Shown here: positions 37,085-45,649 of the stretch, piece by piece
How the letters are laid out: each line of letters starts with the position of its first letter
How positions within the stretch are numbered: the first letter of the stretch is position 1
From: Oscillatoriales cyanobacterium
Lineage (GTDB): Bacteria; Cyanobacteriota; Cyanobacteriia; CACIAM-69d
Length of the DNA stretch: 59,037 nucleotides
Reading direction: 5' to 3'
Assembly: GCA_004292515.1 (NCBI GenBank)
Contig: RDXB01000069.1
Location: 1-59,037 of the forward strand
The notes under the pieces: model-generated
Told to the model about the DNA's origin: nothing
Database searches by the model: none
Seen by the model: the letters and a program-made list of their open reading frames with translations, nothing else
Translations under genes and position numbers: made by a program

Positions 37085-37103
37085 TATGAGAATCATTCTC
37101 ATA
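37085..37103. promoter_or_regulatory. Fur/Zur-family operator upstream of znuA
   Basis: A perfect 19-bp palindrome TATGAGAATCATTCTCATA. The core TGAGAATCATTCTCA fits the Fur-superfamily consensus, and the position (about 30 bp before ATG 37054) suits zinc-dependent repression by Zur. Fur cannot be excluded. Confidence 0.75.
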
Positions 37104-37713
37104 AAATCTGGCTAGTTTGGCAAGCTAGCGGTCAGGACGCTGCCATCGCTATTGATGGGTCGGCTTTTTGTTTGTTACAGAGTGTTTCAAAAAAGATGTT
37201 AATGTGTAATTACGCTTAACAAGCGTGGTTTAGATTTCCCTTGTGTATGGCCTTGGTTAAATTTTCCACCCTTCCCTTCATCGATTCTTCATTCAAAACC
37301 GGCAAATTTTATACGTTTCCTTAACTAGGGCCGCACTACACTTTCTAAGCTGAAGTTGAGGCAAGCGAAGTGTACTTTGCAATGGGTTTTCGATCGCAAC
37401 TCGCTTTTTGCCTTCTGAAATCGTGTCACCTTGTCACTGCTCGGTTTAGACCACACCCGCGATCGCTTCGTCGATTTCACCCATCTTTTTGCAACAGTCA
37501 GGTTGTTTTTCTCCGATCGCCCTACTGTAACCAACGATGTTGATGGGGGAATACTGATCGATGATGTCGCTCCCGTTTGCATCTGACTTGCATCTGACTT
37601 GCATCGGGTTTGCATCAGATTTGCCTTGGGCTTGCATTAGATTTGCACCCGAAAATCTGCACCCGATTTGCATTCAATTTTCCACTGACTTCACCTGATA
37701 TCACCTCGCCCTG
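37104..37713. other. intergenic region with 11-bp phased repeats
   Basis: No convincing gene; minus-strand open frames at 37325-37673 consist largely of repeats. It contains the array at 37577-37678 and an AT-rich stretch (37180-37330). It is probably regulatory sequence for the small gene at 37714 and, on the left, upstream sequence of znuA. Confidence 0.5.
37577..37678. repeat. 11-bp phased degenerate direct repeats
   Basis: Successive units start TTGCAT at 37577, 37588, 37599, 37610, (TTGCCT) 37621, 37632 and 37643: seven in exact 11-bp register with consensus TTGCATCNGAT. Two further, slightly displaced units reach 37678. The 11-bp spacing places the motif on one face of the helix. Confidence 0.85.
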
Positions 37714-37983
37714 ATGTCTCCTATCCTTCGCCTCATCCGACCGATCCAAGACCGCATCGATCGCATTGAAATCCGCGATCGCGACATGGCATTGCTCATC
37801 TATCGCCTGATTCCGGGCCGCTGCCCCTTTGAGCGGGAAGTGCGGCTATTTGGGCGGTTGCTGCTGCGAATTCCGCCCCTGTGCAAGCTCAATCCCTTTT
37901 ATGACCAGTTGGTGGCGCTGCGGTTTCGAGCCATGTGCTATCTGGTCGATCAATGTGGCATGGATTTGATGGCTTTGGGCTAA
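37714..37983 (+). CDS. small Mo-nitro_C (PF06967-like) protein
   Basis: 89 aa. The sequence RLIPGRCPFEREVRLFGRLL and RIPPLCKLNPFYDQLVALRF resembles the short cyanobacterial proteins annotated with a Mo-dependent nitrogenase C-terminal domain. Despite the label they occur widely outside nitrogen-fixation clusters, and no nif gene is present here. Three cysteines (GRCPF, PLCKL, AMCYL) are conserved-looking and could bind metal. It is soluble and basic. It is convergent with panC-cmk and preceded by an array of 11-bp direct repeats. Confidence 0.7.
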   Translation: MSPILRLIRPIQDRIDRIEIRDRDMALLIYRLIPGRCPFEREVRLFGRLLLRIPPLCKLNPFYDQLVALRFRAMCYLVDQCGMDLMALG

Positions 37984-37990
37984 TCAACAA

Positions 37991-39538
37991 TTAAGGGGTG
38001 TGGCTGGGAACCCGATCGATAATGGCTTGCACCACTTGGCCAATCGTCAGTCCGTCGGTGACGAGTTCCCAAGCATCGGCCGCTTTCACCAAGGGCGATA
38101 CGGCGCGGGTGCTGTCGAGGCGATCGCGTTCCGTAATCGAGGCTTCGAGGTCTTCTAGGCTGGGTAAATCTGCCTGACCGCGATCGCGCCAGTCTTGGAG
38201 GCGACGACGGGCCCGCTCCCGAGGGGTGGCGGTCAAAAAGATTTTGACTTCCGCATCAGGAAACACCTGAGTGCCGATGTCGCGCCCCTCGGCCACCAGG
38301 CCCCCTTGGCGACCGATCGCCTGCTGTTGGGCCACGAGGGCTTGGCGCACTTCCCGGTGAGCAGCCACGGTGGAAACCTGGGCGGTAACCTCCGGCGTGC
38401 GAATGGCTTGGGTTACGTCGTGATCATCGACCCAAACGCGCTGATCCCCACCGGGGGCGATCGGGTCGCCAAAACGGATCGTGCAACTGGCCGCCAGCTC
38501 GGCCATGGCCGGGCAATCGGCAGGGTCGAGGCCGCGATCGAGCGCCAACCAAGCGATCGATCGATACATTGCCCCTGTGTCGAGATAGAGCAAGCCCAGT
38601 TGTTGAGCTACTTGGCGGGTCACGGTCGATTTGCCTGCACCGGCTGGCCCGTCGATCGCCACGATCGGTTTGCGGGCTTGCAACAGCCAGTTATCGATCA
38701 TGCGGGTTGTGCCTACAACCACGGCCACAGCCAGCAAGCCCGCTTCTGTCACGACGGCTAGGGGTTGGAGGCTGTCGGGTTCCACGAGTTCTGCATAGTC
38801 CAGGGCCACACCGGGAGCCGCCTGCAACTCGGCCCGCAGGGGATCGAGTAACTCCGCCGCCGATCGGGCCCCGTCTTGAAACCGCTGGGCGGCTTGTTGG
38901 AGCGATCGACTCAGGGCCAGGGCCTGCTCCCGTTCCGTGGGTGTGAGGTAGCGATTGCGGGAACTGAGGGCCAGTCCATCGGCTTCTCGCACGGTCGGAC
39001 ACACCACCAATTCCACGGGCAGGTCGAGATCGCGAACCAACCGCCGCAGAATCGTCACCTGTTGCGCGTCCTTTTGACCAAAGAAGGCGCGATCGGGCTG
39101 GACTAAGTTAAACAGCTTGGTGACGATCGTTGCGACCCCTTGGAAATGTCCTGGCCGCGATCGCCCACACAGCCGATCGGTCAGCTCTGCCGGGGGGATC
39201 ACCTGGGTCAAGGCGGGGCGATCGGGCCCAACCCCCAACTCGGCCGCCTCGGGAACAAACACCAAGTCCACCCCCGCCGCCTCGCAGATCGCCAAGTCCG
39301 CTGCCAAGTCGCGCGGGTAGCGAGCCAAGTCCTCTTGGGGGCCAAATTGCAGCGGATTCACAAAAATCGTCACTACCACAAAGCCGCACTGCGATCGGGC
39401 CCGCTCCAGCAAGCTGCGATGGCCCACGTGCAGCGCCCCCATGGTAGGCACAAGCCCCACAGCCGCGTCTTCAGCGGTCGATCGAAAGAGTCCCAAGGCG
39501 CACCGCAGCGCCGCTACAGTCTTGACGAGTCGCATCAC
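37991..39538 (-). CDS. panC/cmk: bifunctional pantoate-beta-alanine ligase / cytidylate kinase
   Basis: A natural cyanobacterial fusion, 515 aa. Residues 1 to about 285 are pantothenate synthetase: VPTMGALHVGHRSLLERA (HIGH-like ATP motif), FVNPLQFGPQEDLARYPRDL, VATIVTKLFNLVQPDRAFFG and LALSSRNRYLT. Residues about 288-510 are CMP kinase: the P-loop IDGPAGAGKSTV, LYLDTGAMYR, EGRDIGTQVFPDAEVKIFLTATPRERARRR and SPLVKAADAWELVTDG. It makes pantothenate for coenzyme A and phosphorylates CMP/dCMP. Fusion of these two unrelated activities is common in cyanobacteria. It is convergent with the 89-aa gene, the two stops being 8 bp apart. Confidence 0.95.
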   Translation of the reverse strand: MMRLVKTVAALRCALGLFRSTAEDAAVGLVPTMGALHVGHRSLLERARSQCGFVVVTIFVNPLQFGPQEDLARYPRDLAADLAICEAAGVDLVFVPEAAELGVGPDRPALTQVIPPAELTDRLCGRSRPGHFQGVATIVTKLFNLVQPDRAFFGQKDAQQVTILRRLVRDLDLPVELVVCPTVREADGLALSSRNRYLTPTEREQALALSRSLQQAAQRFQDGARSAAELLDPLRAELQAAPGVALDYAELVEPDSLQPLAVVTEAGLLAVAVVVGTTRMIDNWLLQARKPIVAIDGPAGAGKSTVTRQVAQQLGLLYLDTGAMYRSIAWLALDRGLDPADCPAMAELAASCTIRFGDPIAPGGDQRVWVDDHDVTQAIRTPEVTAQVSTVAAHREVRQALVAQQQAIGRQGGLVAEGRDIGTQVFPDAEVKIFLTATPRERARRRLQDWRDRGQADLPSLEDLEASITERDRLDSTRAVSPLVKAADAWELVTDGLTIGQVVQAIIDRVPSHTP

Positions 39539-39627
39539 TGCCGCCCTTTATTCAACGACAGTCTAGTTAACCACTAGTTGCACCACACCCAAACTGTACG
39601 CAACTGATTTAACCCAGTTGCTTCGCC

Positions 39628-40347
39628 TCAAAACTGATCCACCACATCGGGAGGATTAAACCGGTAGCCGACACCGCGCACAGTTTGAATAATTTGATCT
39701 TGGGCCCCTGCGTTTTCCAGCTTCTTGCGGATTTGCCCAATATGTACATCCACCACTCGCTGATCACCGACGTAATCGTAGTCCCAAACTCGTTGCAGCA
39801 ACTCTTGTCGATTCCACACCCGATTGGGATGGGTGGCCAAGAAACATAACAGGTTAAATTCCAAGGCCGTCAGGGTGATGAGCTGATCGTCGAGCGTTAC
39901 CTCATGGCGATCGGGATCAATCATTAATGCGCCAAACTTGAGAGAGGGTTGGGGCAGATCCCGGGGCGATCGTCCGCGATGGCGCTTCAGGATGGCACTC
40001 ACTCGCACGCCTAATTCAATCAAGCTAAAGGGCTTAGTCAAGTAGTCGTCAGCCCCTTGCATAAAGCCTTTGACTTTGTCGGACTCGTCCGATCGACTCG
40101 TCAACATCAACACGTAAACGCCCGTGCGAGACTGCATTTCTCGACAGAGTTCATACCCCGTAGCGTCGGGCAAATTAACATCTAAGATGACTAAGTCGGG
40201 CTGGAACTTATCAAAGAGCGCCAAGGCTGTTTTGCCATCGGCAGCCGACTCCATTTGATATTGCTGCTTACCTAGGAAGCGATGGATTAACTTTCGGATT
40301 GCTGGGTCATCGTCTACGACCAACAGCTTGGCGGGCGTTTCAGTCAT
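39628..40347 (-). CDS. OmpR/PhoB-type response regulator
   Basis: 239 aa. Receiver domain (about 6-120): VVDDDPAIRKL, phosphoacceptor Asp in LVILDVNLPDATGYELC, Thr in LMLTSR, Lys in YLTKPFS. C-terminal winged helix (about 138-232): LKFGALMIDPDRHEV, LTALEFNLLCFLATHPNRVWNRQELLQRVW, DQRVVDVHIGQIRKKL and IQTVRGVGYRF. All phosphorylation residues are intact. It is clearly distinct from the RpaB-like regulator at 11.4 kb; I cannot assign it to RpaA, ManR, NblR or another named cyanobacterial regulator. No cognate kinase is adjacent. A long non-coding region lies upstream. Confidence 0.88.
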   Translation of the reverse strand: MTETPAKLLVVDDDPAIRKLIHRFLGKQQYQMESAADGKTALALFDKFQPDLVILDVNLPDATGYELCREMQSRTGVYVLMLTSRSDESDKVKGFMQGADDYLTKPFSLIELGVRVSAILKRHRGRSPRDLPQPSLKFGALMIDPDRHEVTLDDQLITLTALEFNLLCFLATHPNRVWNRQELLQRVWDYDYVGDQRVVDVHIGQIRKKLENAGAQDQIIQTVRGVGYRFNPPDVVDQF

Positions 40348-40784
40348 CGCTCTGAGGCCAGAATAATCGGCAACTTCTCATTCGTTCGTTTAAGCAGTGC
40401 GATATGTCAATACCGCCGACTCTAAAAACAGACACCGTATTCAATTGCAGTTCAATGACCCTTTCTCGGGCAGTTGCTCGATAACCGGACTTCTTTTGAG
40501 TTAGGCTGATCGGCAGGGACGATCGCCCAAACTATGGGTTGATATTAACCTCTCAGCGTATTTTATCAAACCCAATCAAGTCGTTCGTTTGTTCTTGGTG
40601 GGATGGCGAAGATCGATAGACTGCCTAGCAATTCGCACTGACTGGCCTCCGATCGATTTCTTCACCAGGACAGCGATCGCATCTTCAATCTTGCATTTGC
40701 TCCCGACATGGCCGGTTGACATGGCCTGCTGACATGACCTGATGTGGCTGATTTCCAGGGCGGCGGCTCACGGCGGGATTGGTG

Positions 40785-40832
40785 GGATCGATCGCCGGGC
40801 CGAGCAGTGGATCGATCGCCGGGCCGAGCAGT
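40785..40832. repeat. tandem repeat, 2 x 24 bp
   Basis: Two exact copies of a 24-bp unit starting GGATCGATCGCCGGGCCGAG. The unit contains overlapping GATCGATCG palindromes related to the HIP1 core. Confidence 0.9.
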
Positions 40833-41006
40833 GGAAAAATCCCTACAAGATGGGGATCGAGTGAGTGGCTGCCCGTGACCTGGGCGAGGGAGGGCGGGGT
40901 GCGAGGGGCAAAACCATGACAGCCACGATCAAAAGCTGGTCATAAATCAAAAGCCTGTCGCAAGGTGGCTACGATCATGAGCCTGTCGCAGCTCTGGCGA
41001 GTACCC

Positions 41007-41312
41007 TAAGGGGTGTCATTCCTTCCCAGTCATGAGCCTGAGAGGATATCTGAAAAGCATCTTTTGGCCCGGGCCAAGCACCAATCGTCTTGGGGCCAAG
41101 ATGCTCAAGCCCCTTGTCTGCGCCGATCGATGGGGTGTGCAGAGTATCAACTCTGGCTTTTCAGACATCCCCTGAGATCATCTGAGATCATCGATTTCCC
41201 ATGCCTCAATTGTCGTAATCGGGTGCTTCAGCCCTTTGCCTCCCACGACTAGCCTAAAACCCTCTCGTCACGGTGGAATTAGGGTTTCAGGCGAATTGAT
41301 GACAGGCCCCAA
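41007..41312 (+). repeat. MITE-like composite element, variant subfamily
   Basis: Left end TAAGGGGTGTCATTCCTTCC and right end GAATTGATGACAGGCCCC bracket about 300 bp. The middle duplicates family blocks: CTCAAGCCCCTTGTCTGCGCC, ATGCCTCAATTGTCGTAATC and GTCACGGTGGAATTAGGG. The inner part (41105-41180) shares a variant version with 50370-50450, suggesting a distinct subfamily. Confidence 0.65.
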
Positions 41313-41587
41313 TCCTCTTAGTCGGCGAGAACGAGAATTAAAAGATTTTCGCTGATTGCCAGTCCCCAGCCTTGGTTCGCTAAAATCTAGACTAGATTTA
41401 AAGGGGACTGAGGAAGGTTCTATCTGTTTTGCAACGGGTTTGCACCTGCTTGACAGTTGCTTGACAGTTTTACGGTCGAGGATCTCGATCTCGCGATCGT
41501 CCGGTAAACAACCAGCTTCTTCTTCCGCCTGGAGCCTTGCGAAAGCCTCAGCCCTCTCACCGCCGAAAGACTAGCCCCACTCACTGC

Positions 41588-42208
41588 ATGAGCAACCCGA
41601 ATCCCTACGAACAGCTTGGCGTGACCGAGGATGCGTCTTTTGATGAGATTCAATCGGCGCGCAATCGGCTTCTCCAAGAGCATCAAACCGACCGCCAGCG
41701 CGTGGAGGCGGTTGAGATGGCTTACGACGCGGTGTTGATGGATCGGCTGCGGTTGCGACAGGAAGGGCGGATTAAGGTTCCCGATCGAATTCGATTTGCG
41801 GAGCAAGACGATCGCCCCGCCCCTGCTGCGCCCCAGCCGACTCAGCCGCCCCAGTTGCCCAATTGGTTGGCTGGCTCGATCGATCAGCCCAGTCGCACGG
41901 ACTGGCTACAATCGGCCTGCACGTTTACGGTCTTGATAGTCTTGGGCGCGCTCAGTCCGGGTGGCGATGGTTCATCGCTCCAGCTCGTGTTGGCGATCGG
42001 GGCGGGCGCTAGCTTGTTCTTCCTGAATCGCAAGGAGCGCCGCTTTGGGCGGGCCGTGTTGCTGACGGTGTTGGGTTTGATTGTGGGGCTAGTAATCGGC
42101 TCGGCGATCGCCAGCTTGGTTCCCCCAATTCCGCAATTGCGCACGGAGCAACTGACGGCGCTGGTGACGTTGGTGGTGTTGTGGCTGACCAGTTGTTTAC
42201 TGCGCTGA
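41588..42208 (+). CDS. CPP1-like (DUF3353) J-like membrane protein
   Basis: 206 aa. The N-terminus NPYEQLGVTEDASFDEIQSARNRLLQEH resembles a DnaJ J-domain but without HPD, followed by LRLRQEGRIKVPDRIRFAE. After a Pro-rich linker there are three to four hydrophobic helices (FTVLIVLGALS, LVLAIGAGASLFFL, AVLLTVLGLIVGLVIGSAIASL, LTALVTLVVLWLTSCLL). This is the layout of CPP1/DUF3353, whose plant member stabilises protochlorophyllide oxidoreductase as a thylakoid/envelope holdase. ATG 41588 (MSNPNPYEQLG) is chosen over an upstream frame extension. It is monocistronic. The role in this organism is by family inference. Confidence 0.8.
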   Translation: MSNPNPYEQLGVTEDASFDEIQSARNRLLQEHQTDRQRVEAVEMAYDAVLMDRLRLRQEGRIKVPDRIRFAEQDDRPAPAAPQPTQPPQLPNWLAGSIDQPSRTDWLQSACTFTVLIVLGALSPGGDGSSLQLVLAIGAGASLFFLNRKERRFGRAVLLTVLGLIVGLVIGSAIASLVPPIPQLRTEQLTALVTLVVLWLTSCLLR

Positions 42209-42234
42209 TGGTGCGGTTCTGAATCCCTCAACCC

Positions 42235-42262
42235 CGTAGGGGCGTGTGGCCGTACGCCCCTA
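42235..42262. repeat. GTAGGGGC-type palindrome
   Basis: GTAGGGGCGTGTGGCCGTAC followed by GCCCCTAC, an imperfect inverted repeat between two convergent genes. It may act as a hairpin terminator for both the CPP1-like and the FemAB-like gene. Confidence 0.6.
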
Positions 42263-42317
42263 CCCGATTTTGTTCTAGAAATTGTGACTCGCCTACATCC
42301 GGCGGGTGGATAGATTG

Positions 42318-43526
42318 CTAATCGTTGCTCAGTTCGGGTGGCTTTTGGGTAAATGGTAAATCCTGATTGATCGCGTCAATTTGGGCTTGCTCATATTGAT
42401 TGATTTCGTCAATATAGACCCGCAAAATGCGATCAAATTTGGGGTGACAGAAGCGATGGAGGCTGTAGTTGGGAGTGGCGGGAAATCCGCGCCGACATTT
42501 GTGCTGGCCGCCTGCTCCTGGATCAAAGATTTGAACACCCCGATCAATTGCCCAGGCGATCGGTTCGTAGTAGCAAGCATTGAAGTGGAGATTGTCAATT
42601 TCGCGTTGGCATCCCCAATAGCGACCGTAGAGCCGATCTCCCTTGTGAACACAAAAGGAGAGGGCTAGAGGGTGGCGATCGTCATCGTCAAGGTGGGCCG
42701 TAAACAGCACAACGCGATCGGCAAATTCATGGGCCAAGTTCACAAAAAATTGGCGGGTTAAATATTTACTGCCGCCCCAAAACTTGTCGCAGGTGCTGCT
42801 ATAAAAATCGTAGATCTTGGAGAAATAAGCCTGTGGAATTTGGTCACCTGTCCAGGTTTTAAAAACCAGTCCACTGTTGCCGATCGATTTGCGTTCGCGT
42901 TTGATGTTGCGGCGCTGATTGGCATTAAAGCCCGCTAGATACTCATCAAAGGTTTGATAATTTTGACTAGACCAGATGTAGCTGTGATGTTTCCAAACAA
43001 TTGGATTGTCAATGGATTCAACGAGCGATCGCCACTGGGGATCAACAAATAAAAAATGGCTGCCGGATAATTGATGGCGATCGCAAAATCGATCAATTTC
43101 CTGGAGCAACATCTGTGTCACCAGCACAGCATCTTCAGCCGGATCAAGCAGGAATTGATAGCCCTCAGCCGGTGTGAAAGGAGTCATGCCCACCAGTTTG
43201 GGGTAGTACTCAATCCCCATGCGGTGAGATAAATCTGCCCATTGATGGTCAAAAACAAATTCGCCGTAGCTATGCCCTTTGATATAAAGCGGTGCAGCGG
43301 CTACCAATTGTCCTGATCGACGCGCCACTAGATGAGAAGGCAACCATCCTTCTTGAGGAATTGCACTGCCTGATCGCTCTAGATTATTGAGCCAATCCCA
43401 TTCCAAAAATGGTGTTTTTAAAGGATCTGCTAGCCGGTTCCACTCGTCGCGATCAACATCTGCTATTCGACCCAACCAAGATAACTCATAAGTCATTGGG
43501 TTCTTGACAGCAGGTGGCTGAGACAT
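42318..43526 (-). CDS. FemAB/GNAT-like protein (DUF482, peptidogalycan family)
   Basis: 402 aa. Matches the PF04339-type family of acyltransferase-like proteins related to FemAB and GNAT: FLEWDWLNNLERSGSAIPQEGW (about 40-61), PLYIKGHSYGEFVFDHQWADLS, YYPKLVGMTPFTPAEGYQFL, FNANQRRNIKRERKSIG, KFWGGSKYLTRQFF, and LHFNACYYEPIAWAIDRGVQIFDPGAGGQHKCRRGF. It is soluble, with no signal sequence. The activity is not established; aminoacyl or acyl transfer to a cell-wall or small-molecule acceptor is the usual guess. It is monocistronic. The start MSQPPAVKNPMTYEL may be ten residues too early (second Met). Confidence 0.8.
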   Translation of the reverse strand: MSQPPAVKNPMTYELSWLGRIADVDRDEWNRLADPLKTPFLEWDWLNNLERSGSAIPQEGWLPSHLVARRSGQLVAAAPLYIKGHSYGEFVFDHQWADLSHRMGIEYYPKLVGMTPFTPAEGYQFLLDPAEDAVLVTQMLLQEIDRFCDRHQLSGSHFLFVDPQWRSLVESIDNPIVWKHHSYIWSSQNYQTFDEYLAGFNANQRRNIKRERKSIGNSGLVFKTWTGDQIPQAYFSKIYDFYSSTCDKFWGGSKYLTRQFFVNLAHEFADRVVLFTAHLDDDDRHPLALSFCVHKGDRLYGRYWGCQREIDNLHFNACYYEPIAWAIDRGVQIFDPGAGGQHKCRRGFPATPNYSLHRFCHPKFDRILRVYIDEINQYEQAQIDAINQDLPFTQKPPELSND

Positions 43527-43751
43527 GATGAAATAATCGAGTGAAAATCATCTTTGGATACCATAACGCGATCGCCTCAGGCTTTCAAGCGATCGCGCTT
43601 TGGGAACTGATGCTTTACTCATACTCTTGGGGTATGAATTTCGCGTTCTTGCGCTTATGGTTAACAGCCCTGGGCAACGGATCATCACTACCCATTCATG
43701 ACTCGTTGTCAAGGGTTTCACTCAGTAGTGAAGCACACCATATCGATGTGA

Positions 43752-44348
43752 TTATGCATCAGCTTTGGGTTTCGCAGATTGCTTATGCACCATGTTCATA
43801 AATCGCCGCCAAAGGGCACGCACAACCTTGCGCTGATCCAAGGCATGGACAATCACAAACACCAGGAAACTGTAGGAAAACCAGAAGTGCAAATTGCGCC
43901 CTAAATCAACGAGACTGGCATTTTCTGGAAAAACATCAGGAATGGTAATCCCAAAGAATTTGACATTGCCAGCCTTGAAGGAATTAGAGAGAAACACGCC
44001 CGTGCTGGGCACTACAATCATGAAGAAATAGAGGCTGGTGTGCAGCAGCACCAATCGCCACCAACGGGCTGATAATTGAGGTAAACGACGCTGGTATTTT
44101 CGCCACCAAACTCGCAACAATAACAAAACACGCCCTAACAATAAACTGATCGTTAAAATGCCGATCGACTTATGAAAGTCATACAGGGCTGGGCGAATCG
44201 CAACTTCGCGCGGGAGCTGCGCCATGAAAGTGCCCCCTACAAACAAGATCAAATAGGCAACGGCCATCCACCAATGCAGTGACATCAGGTTTTGGAAGGC
44301 GCTATTGGGGCGGCGCTTGGTCGCAACCGTGGCAGCAGGCTGACTCAT
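43752..44348 (-). CDS. cytochrome b561-type membrane protein
   Basis: 198 aa with four membrane helices and the expected haem-ligand histidines: LHWWMAVAYLILFVGG, ALYDFHKSIGILTISLLLGR, VLLHTSLYFFMIVVPSTG, and NLHFWFSYSFLVFVIVHALDQ. This is the dihaem cytochrome b561 (prokaryotic CybB type) arrangement, which moves electrons between quinol and other membrane carriers. ATG 44348 (MSQPAAT) is chosen over ATG 44366, which would add only a short stretch. It is next to the FemAB-like gene on the same strand but 225 bp apart. No partner redox gene is adjacent, so the electron donor and acceptor are unknown. Confidence 0.85.
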   Translation of the reverse strand: MSQPAATVATKRRPNSAFQNLMSLHWWMAVAYLILFVGGTFMAQLPREVAIRPALYDFHKSIGILTISLLLGRVLLLLRVWWRKYQRRLPQLSARWWRLVLLHTSLYFFMIVVPSTGVFLSNSFKAGNVKFFGITIPDVFPENASLVDLGRNLHFWFSYSFLVFVIVHALDQRKVVRALWRRFMNMVHKQSAKPKADA

Positions 44349-44528
44349 GATGGGGATAGTGATCAAGATTCTTGACTGTAATCATAACGATTATGAATTA
44401 ATTTGGATCATGTCTTGCCACTGCCCAAGCGTCGATCGTCTGAACAGCAGTATTTTCCCTCCTCAGTCCTCCCACCTCGGCTGCACAGTGTAGGGGCCAT
44501 ACGGGAAATACCCATGACTCGGAACCCC

Positions 44529-44563
44529 TCAAAACATTGGTGGGGGCAGGTTTCAAACCTGCC
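44529..44563. repeat. GTAGGGGC-type palindrome
   Basis: A near-perfect inverted repeat GTGGGGGCAGGTTTCAAACC followed by TGCCCCCAC, the same family as the units at 18254-18345. It is located just downstream of tRNA-Leu on its coding strand, where it could act as a terminator. Confidence 0.7.
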
Positions 44564-44598
44564 CCCACGACACTAGCTGCTGTATGAGCCTCTTCAAA

Positions 44599-44679
44599 TG
44601 GGCAAGGAGAGATTCGAACTCTCATGGATTTCTCCGCCGCATTTTGAGTGCGGTGCGTCTACCGTTCCGCCACTTGCCC
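44599..44679 (-). tRNA. tRNA-Leu (CAA)
   Basis: On the minus strand: acceptor GGGCAAG / CTTGCCC, D arm GGCGGAACGGTAGACGC, anticodon stem CCGCA / TGCGG around CTCAAAA (anticodon CAA), a long variable arm as expected for class II tRNA, and the T loop TTCGAAT. CCA is not encoded. Confidence 0.94.
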
Positions 44680-44690
44680 GTAGCGCTCAG

Positions 44691-45551
44691 TTATTGTAAC
44701 CGAGATTTTGAAAAATGGCGTAACAAATTTTGGTAGTCCCGATCACCCGCCCAGCGATCGATCTCTCGGGCCCGCAACACCGGCACTGGGTGGGTGAGAC
44801 CCGCCGTCCGCGCTTGTTTGAGAGCGGCTCCCAGGGGCGATTGGTCGATCGCGTCGTAGGCCCGCGCCTGAGCTAAAAAAGCATCCACATTCAGCAACGG
44901 TGCGAGGGTTGGCGACCCACCCGCCAGCTTCATCAACACCGAAGCCACCACTCGCGGATCTTGCACTGCCAATAGGGCCGCGCGATCGCAAGTGAACTCG
45001 GCACAACGCACCCACTCCAGCAGCCGCTCCTGCAAGCCCTGGGCAACCCAGCGCCCCAACAGCGTCCCTTGACCTGCTGCCAACACCACTAGGTTAGCCA
45101 GGGTCAGGTAGAGGCTATGCTCGCACTTGAGATGTCCCAGCTCATGGGCAATCACGGCCTGAATTTCCCTGGGGGTCAACAAGTCCACCAGGGAAGAGTG
45201 CAACACCACGAAGGGGCGCTTACCCCGCATCGCAAAGGTGTAGGCATTGGGGGCCGGGTGCTGCCGAATATAGAGCTGGGGAATCTCCACATCTAAAACG
45301 TGGCAAGCCTCGCGCAGCAATTCATACAGGTGCGGTAATTGCTGGGGCCCCACCTGGATACTGGCGGCAATGTTGTCGAGGTAGAGCACTTCTTCGGCGA
45401 TTGGCCCCACCAGGTTACGCACCAGCAGATCAAGGCCGGGCCAACGATCGAGGGCTTGGGTAGCGGCCAAGTCCAACGGATGACGAAATTGATTCGCCCG
45501 CAGACCGAGCAGCGGCACTTGGGTCGTTACACGATCGGAACCATCCGCCAT
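44691..45551 (-). CDS. M48-family zinc metallopeptidase
   Basis: 286 aa. The catalytic zinc motif HELGH is in IQAVIAHELGHLKCEHSLYL (about 131-150), with the third ligand Glu expected in the EFTCDRAALLA segment near residue 188. PNAYTFAMRGKRPFVVLHSSLV precedes it, as in HtpX/Ste24-like M48B proteins. Only one clearly hydrophobic segment (LTLANLVVLAAGQGTLLG) is seen, so it is probably membrane-attached with the catalytic side in the cytosol. Likely role is membrane protein quality control. It runs in the same direction as murA, about 100 bp downstream of it; it could be cotranscribed. Confidence 0.88.
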   Translation of the reverse strand: MADGSDRVTTQVPLLGLRANQFRHPLDLAATQALDRWPGLDLLVRNLVGPIAEEVLYLDNIAASIQVGPQQLPHLYELLREACHVLDVEIPQLYIRQHPAPNAYTFAMRGKRPFVVLHSSLVDLLTPREIQAVIAHELGHLKCEHSLYLTLANLVVLAAGQGTLLGRWVAQGLQERLLEWVRCAEFTCDRAALLAVQDPRVVASVLMKLAGGSPTLAPLLNVDAFLAQARAYDAIDQSPLGAALKQARTAGLTHPVPVLRAREIDRWAGDRDYQNLLRHFSKSRLQ

Positions 45552-45649
45552 AACCGTTCGATCCTTACCCCGTTGGGTGATGGGCAGTTAACTGGCCGGT
45601 CGATCAACCCACGGCCATGGCCCGGGCGATCGACTCGCTCCTAGTGAGT

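Larger units (their letters stand above)
40348..41587. other. long intergenic region with repeats
   Basis: 1.24 kb between the divergent response regulator and the CPP1-like gene. 40348-40700 is moderately AT-rich, with no gene. It contains a 2 x 24-bp tandem repeat (40785-40832), reiterated GACATGGCC and CAAAAGC-TG words, then a double MITE-like element (41007-41312). The CPP1-like promoter should be in 41313-41580, where TCTAGACTAGATTTAAAGG is AT-rich. Confidence 0.5.

Noticed and set aside
37325-37673. Minus-strand open frames with repeated KSDAN/MQ peptides
   Set aside because: The peptide repeats only reflect the 11-bp DNA repeat, whose period is not a multiple of three; no start site or conservation visible.
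37714-37983. Evidence of nitrogen fixation from the Mo-nitro_C-like protein
   Set aside because: This small-protein family is found outside nif clusters and no nif gene is present here.
43541-43801. An 86-codon frame between the FemAB-like and b561 genes
   Set aside because: Overlaps the 3' end of the b561 gene, starts with GTG without a ribosome site and shows no protein-like pattern.
44355-44385. Further copy of repeat family 2 before the b561 gene
   Set aside because: Only GATCAAGATTCTTG matches; flanks differ, so a chance match to a short near-palindrome is as likely.
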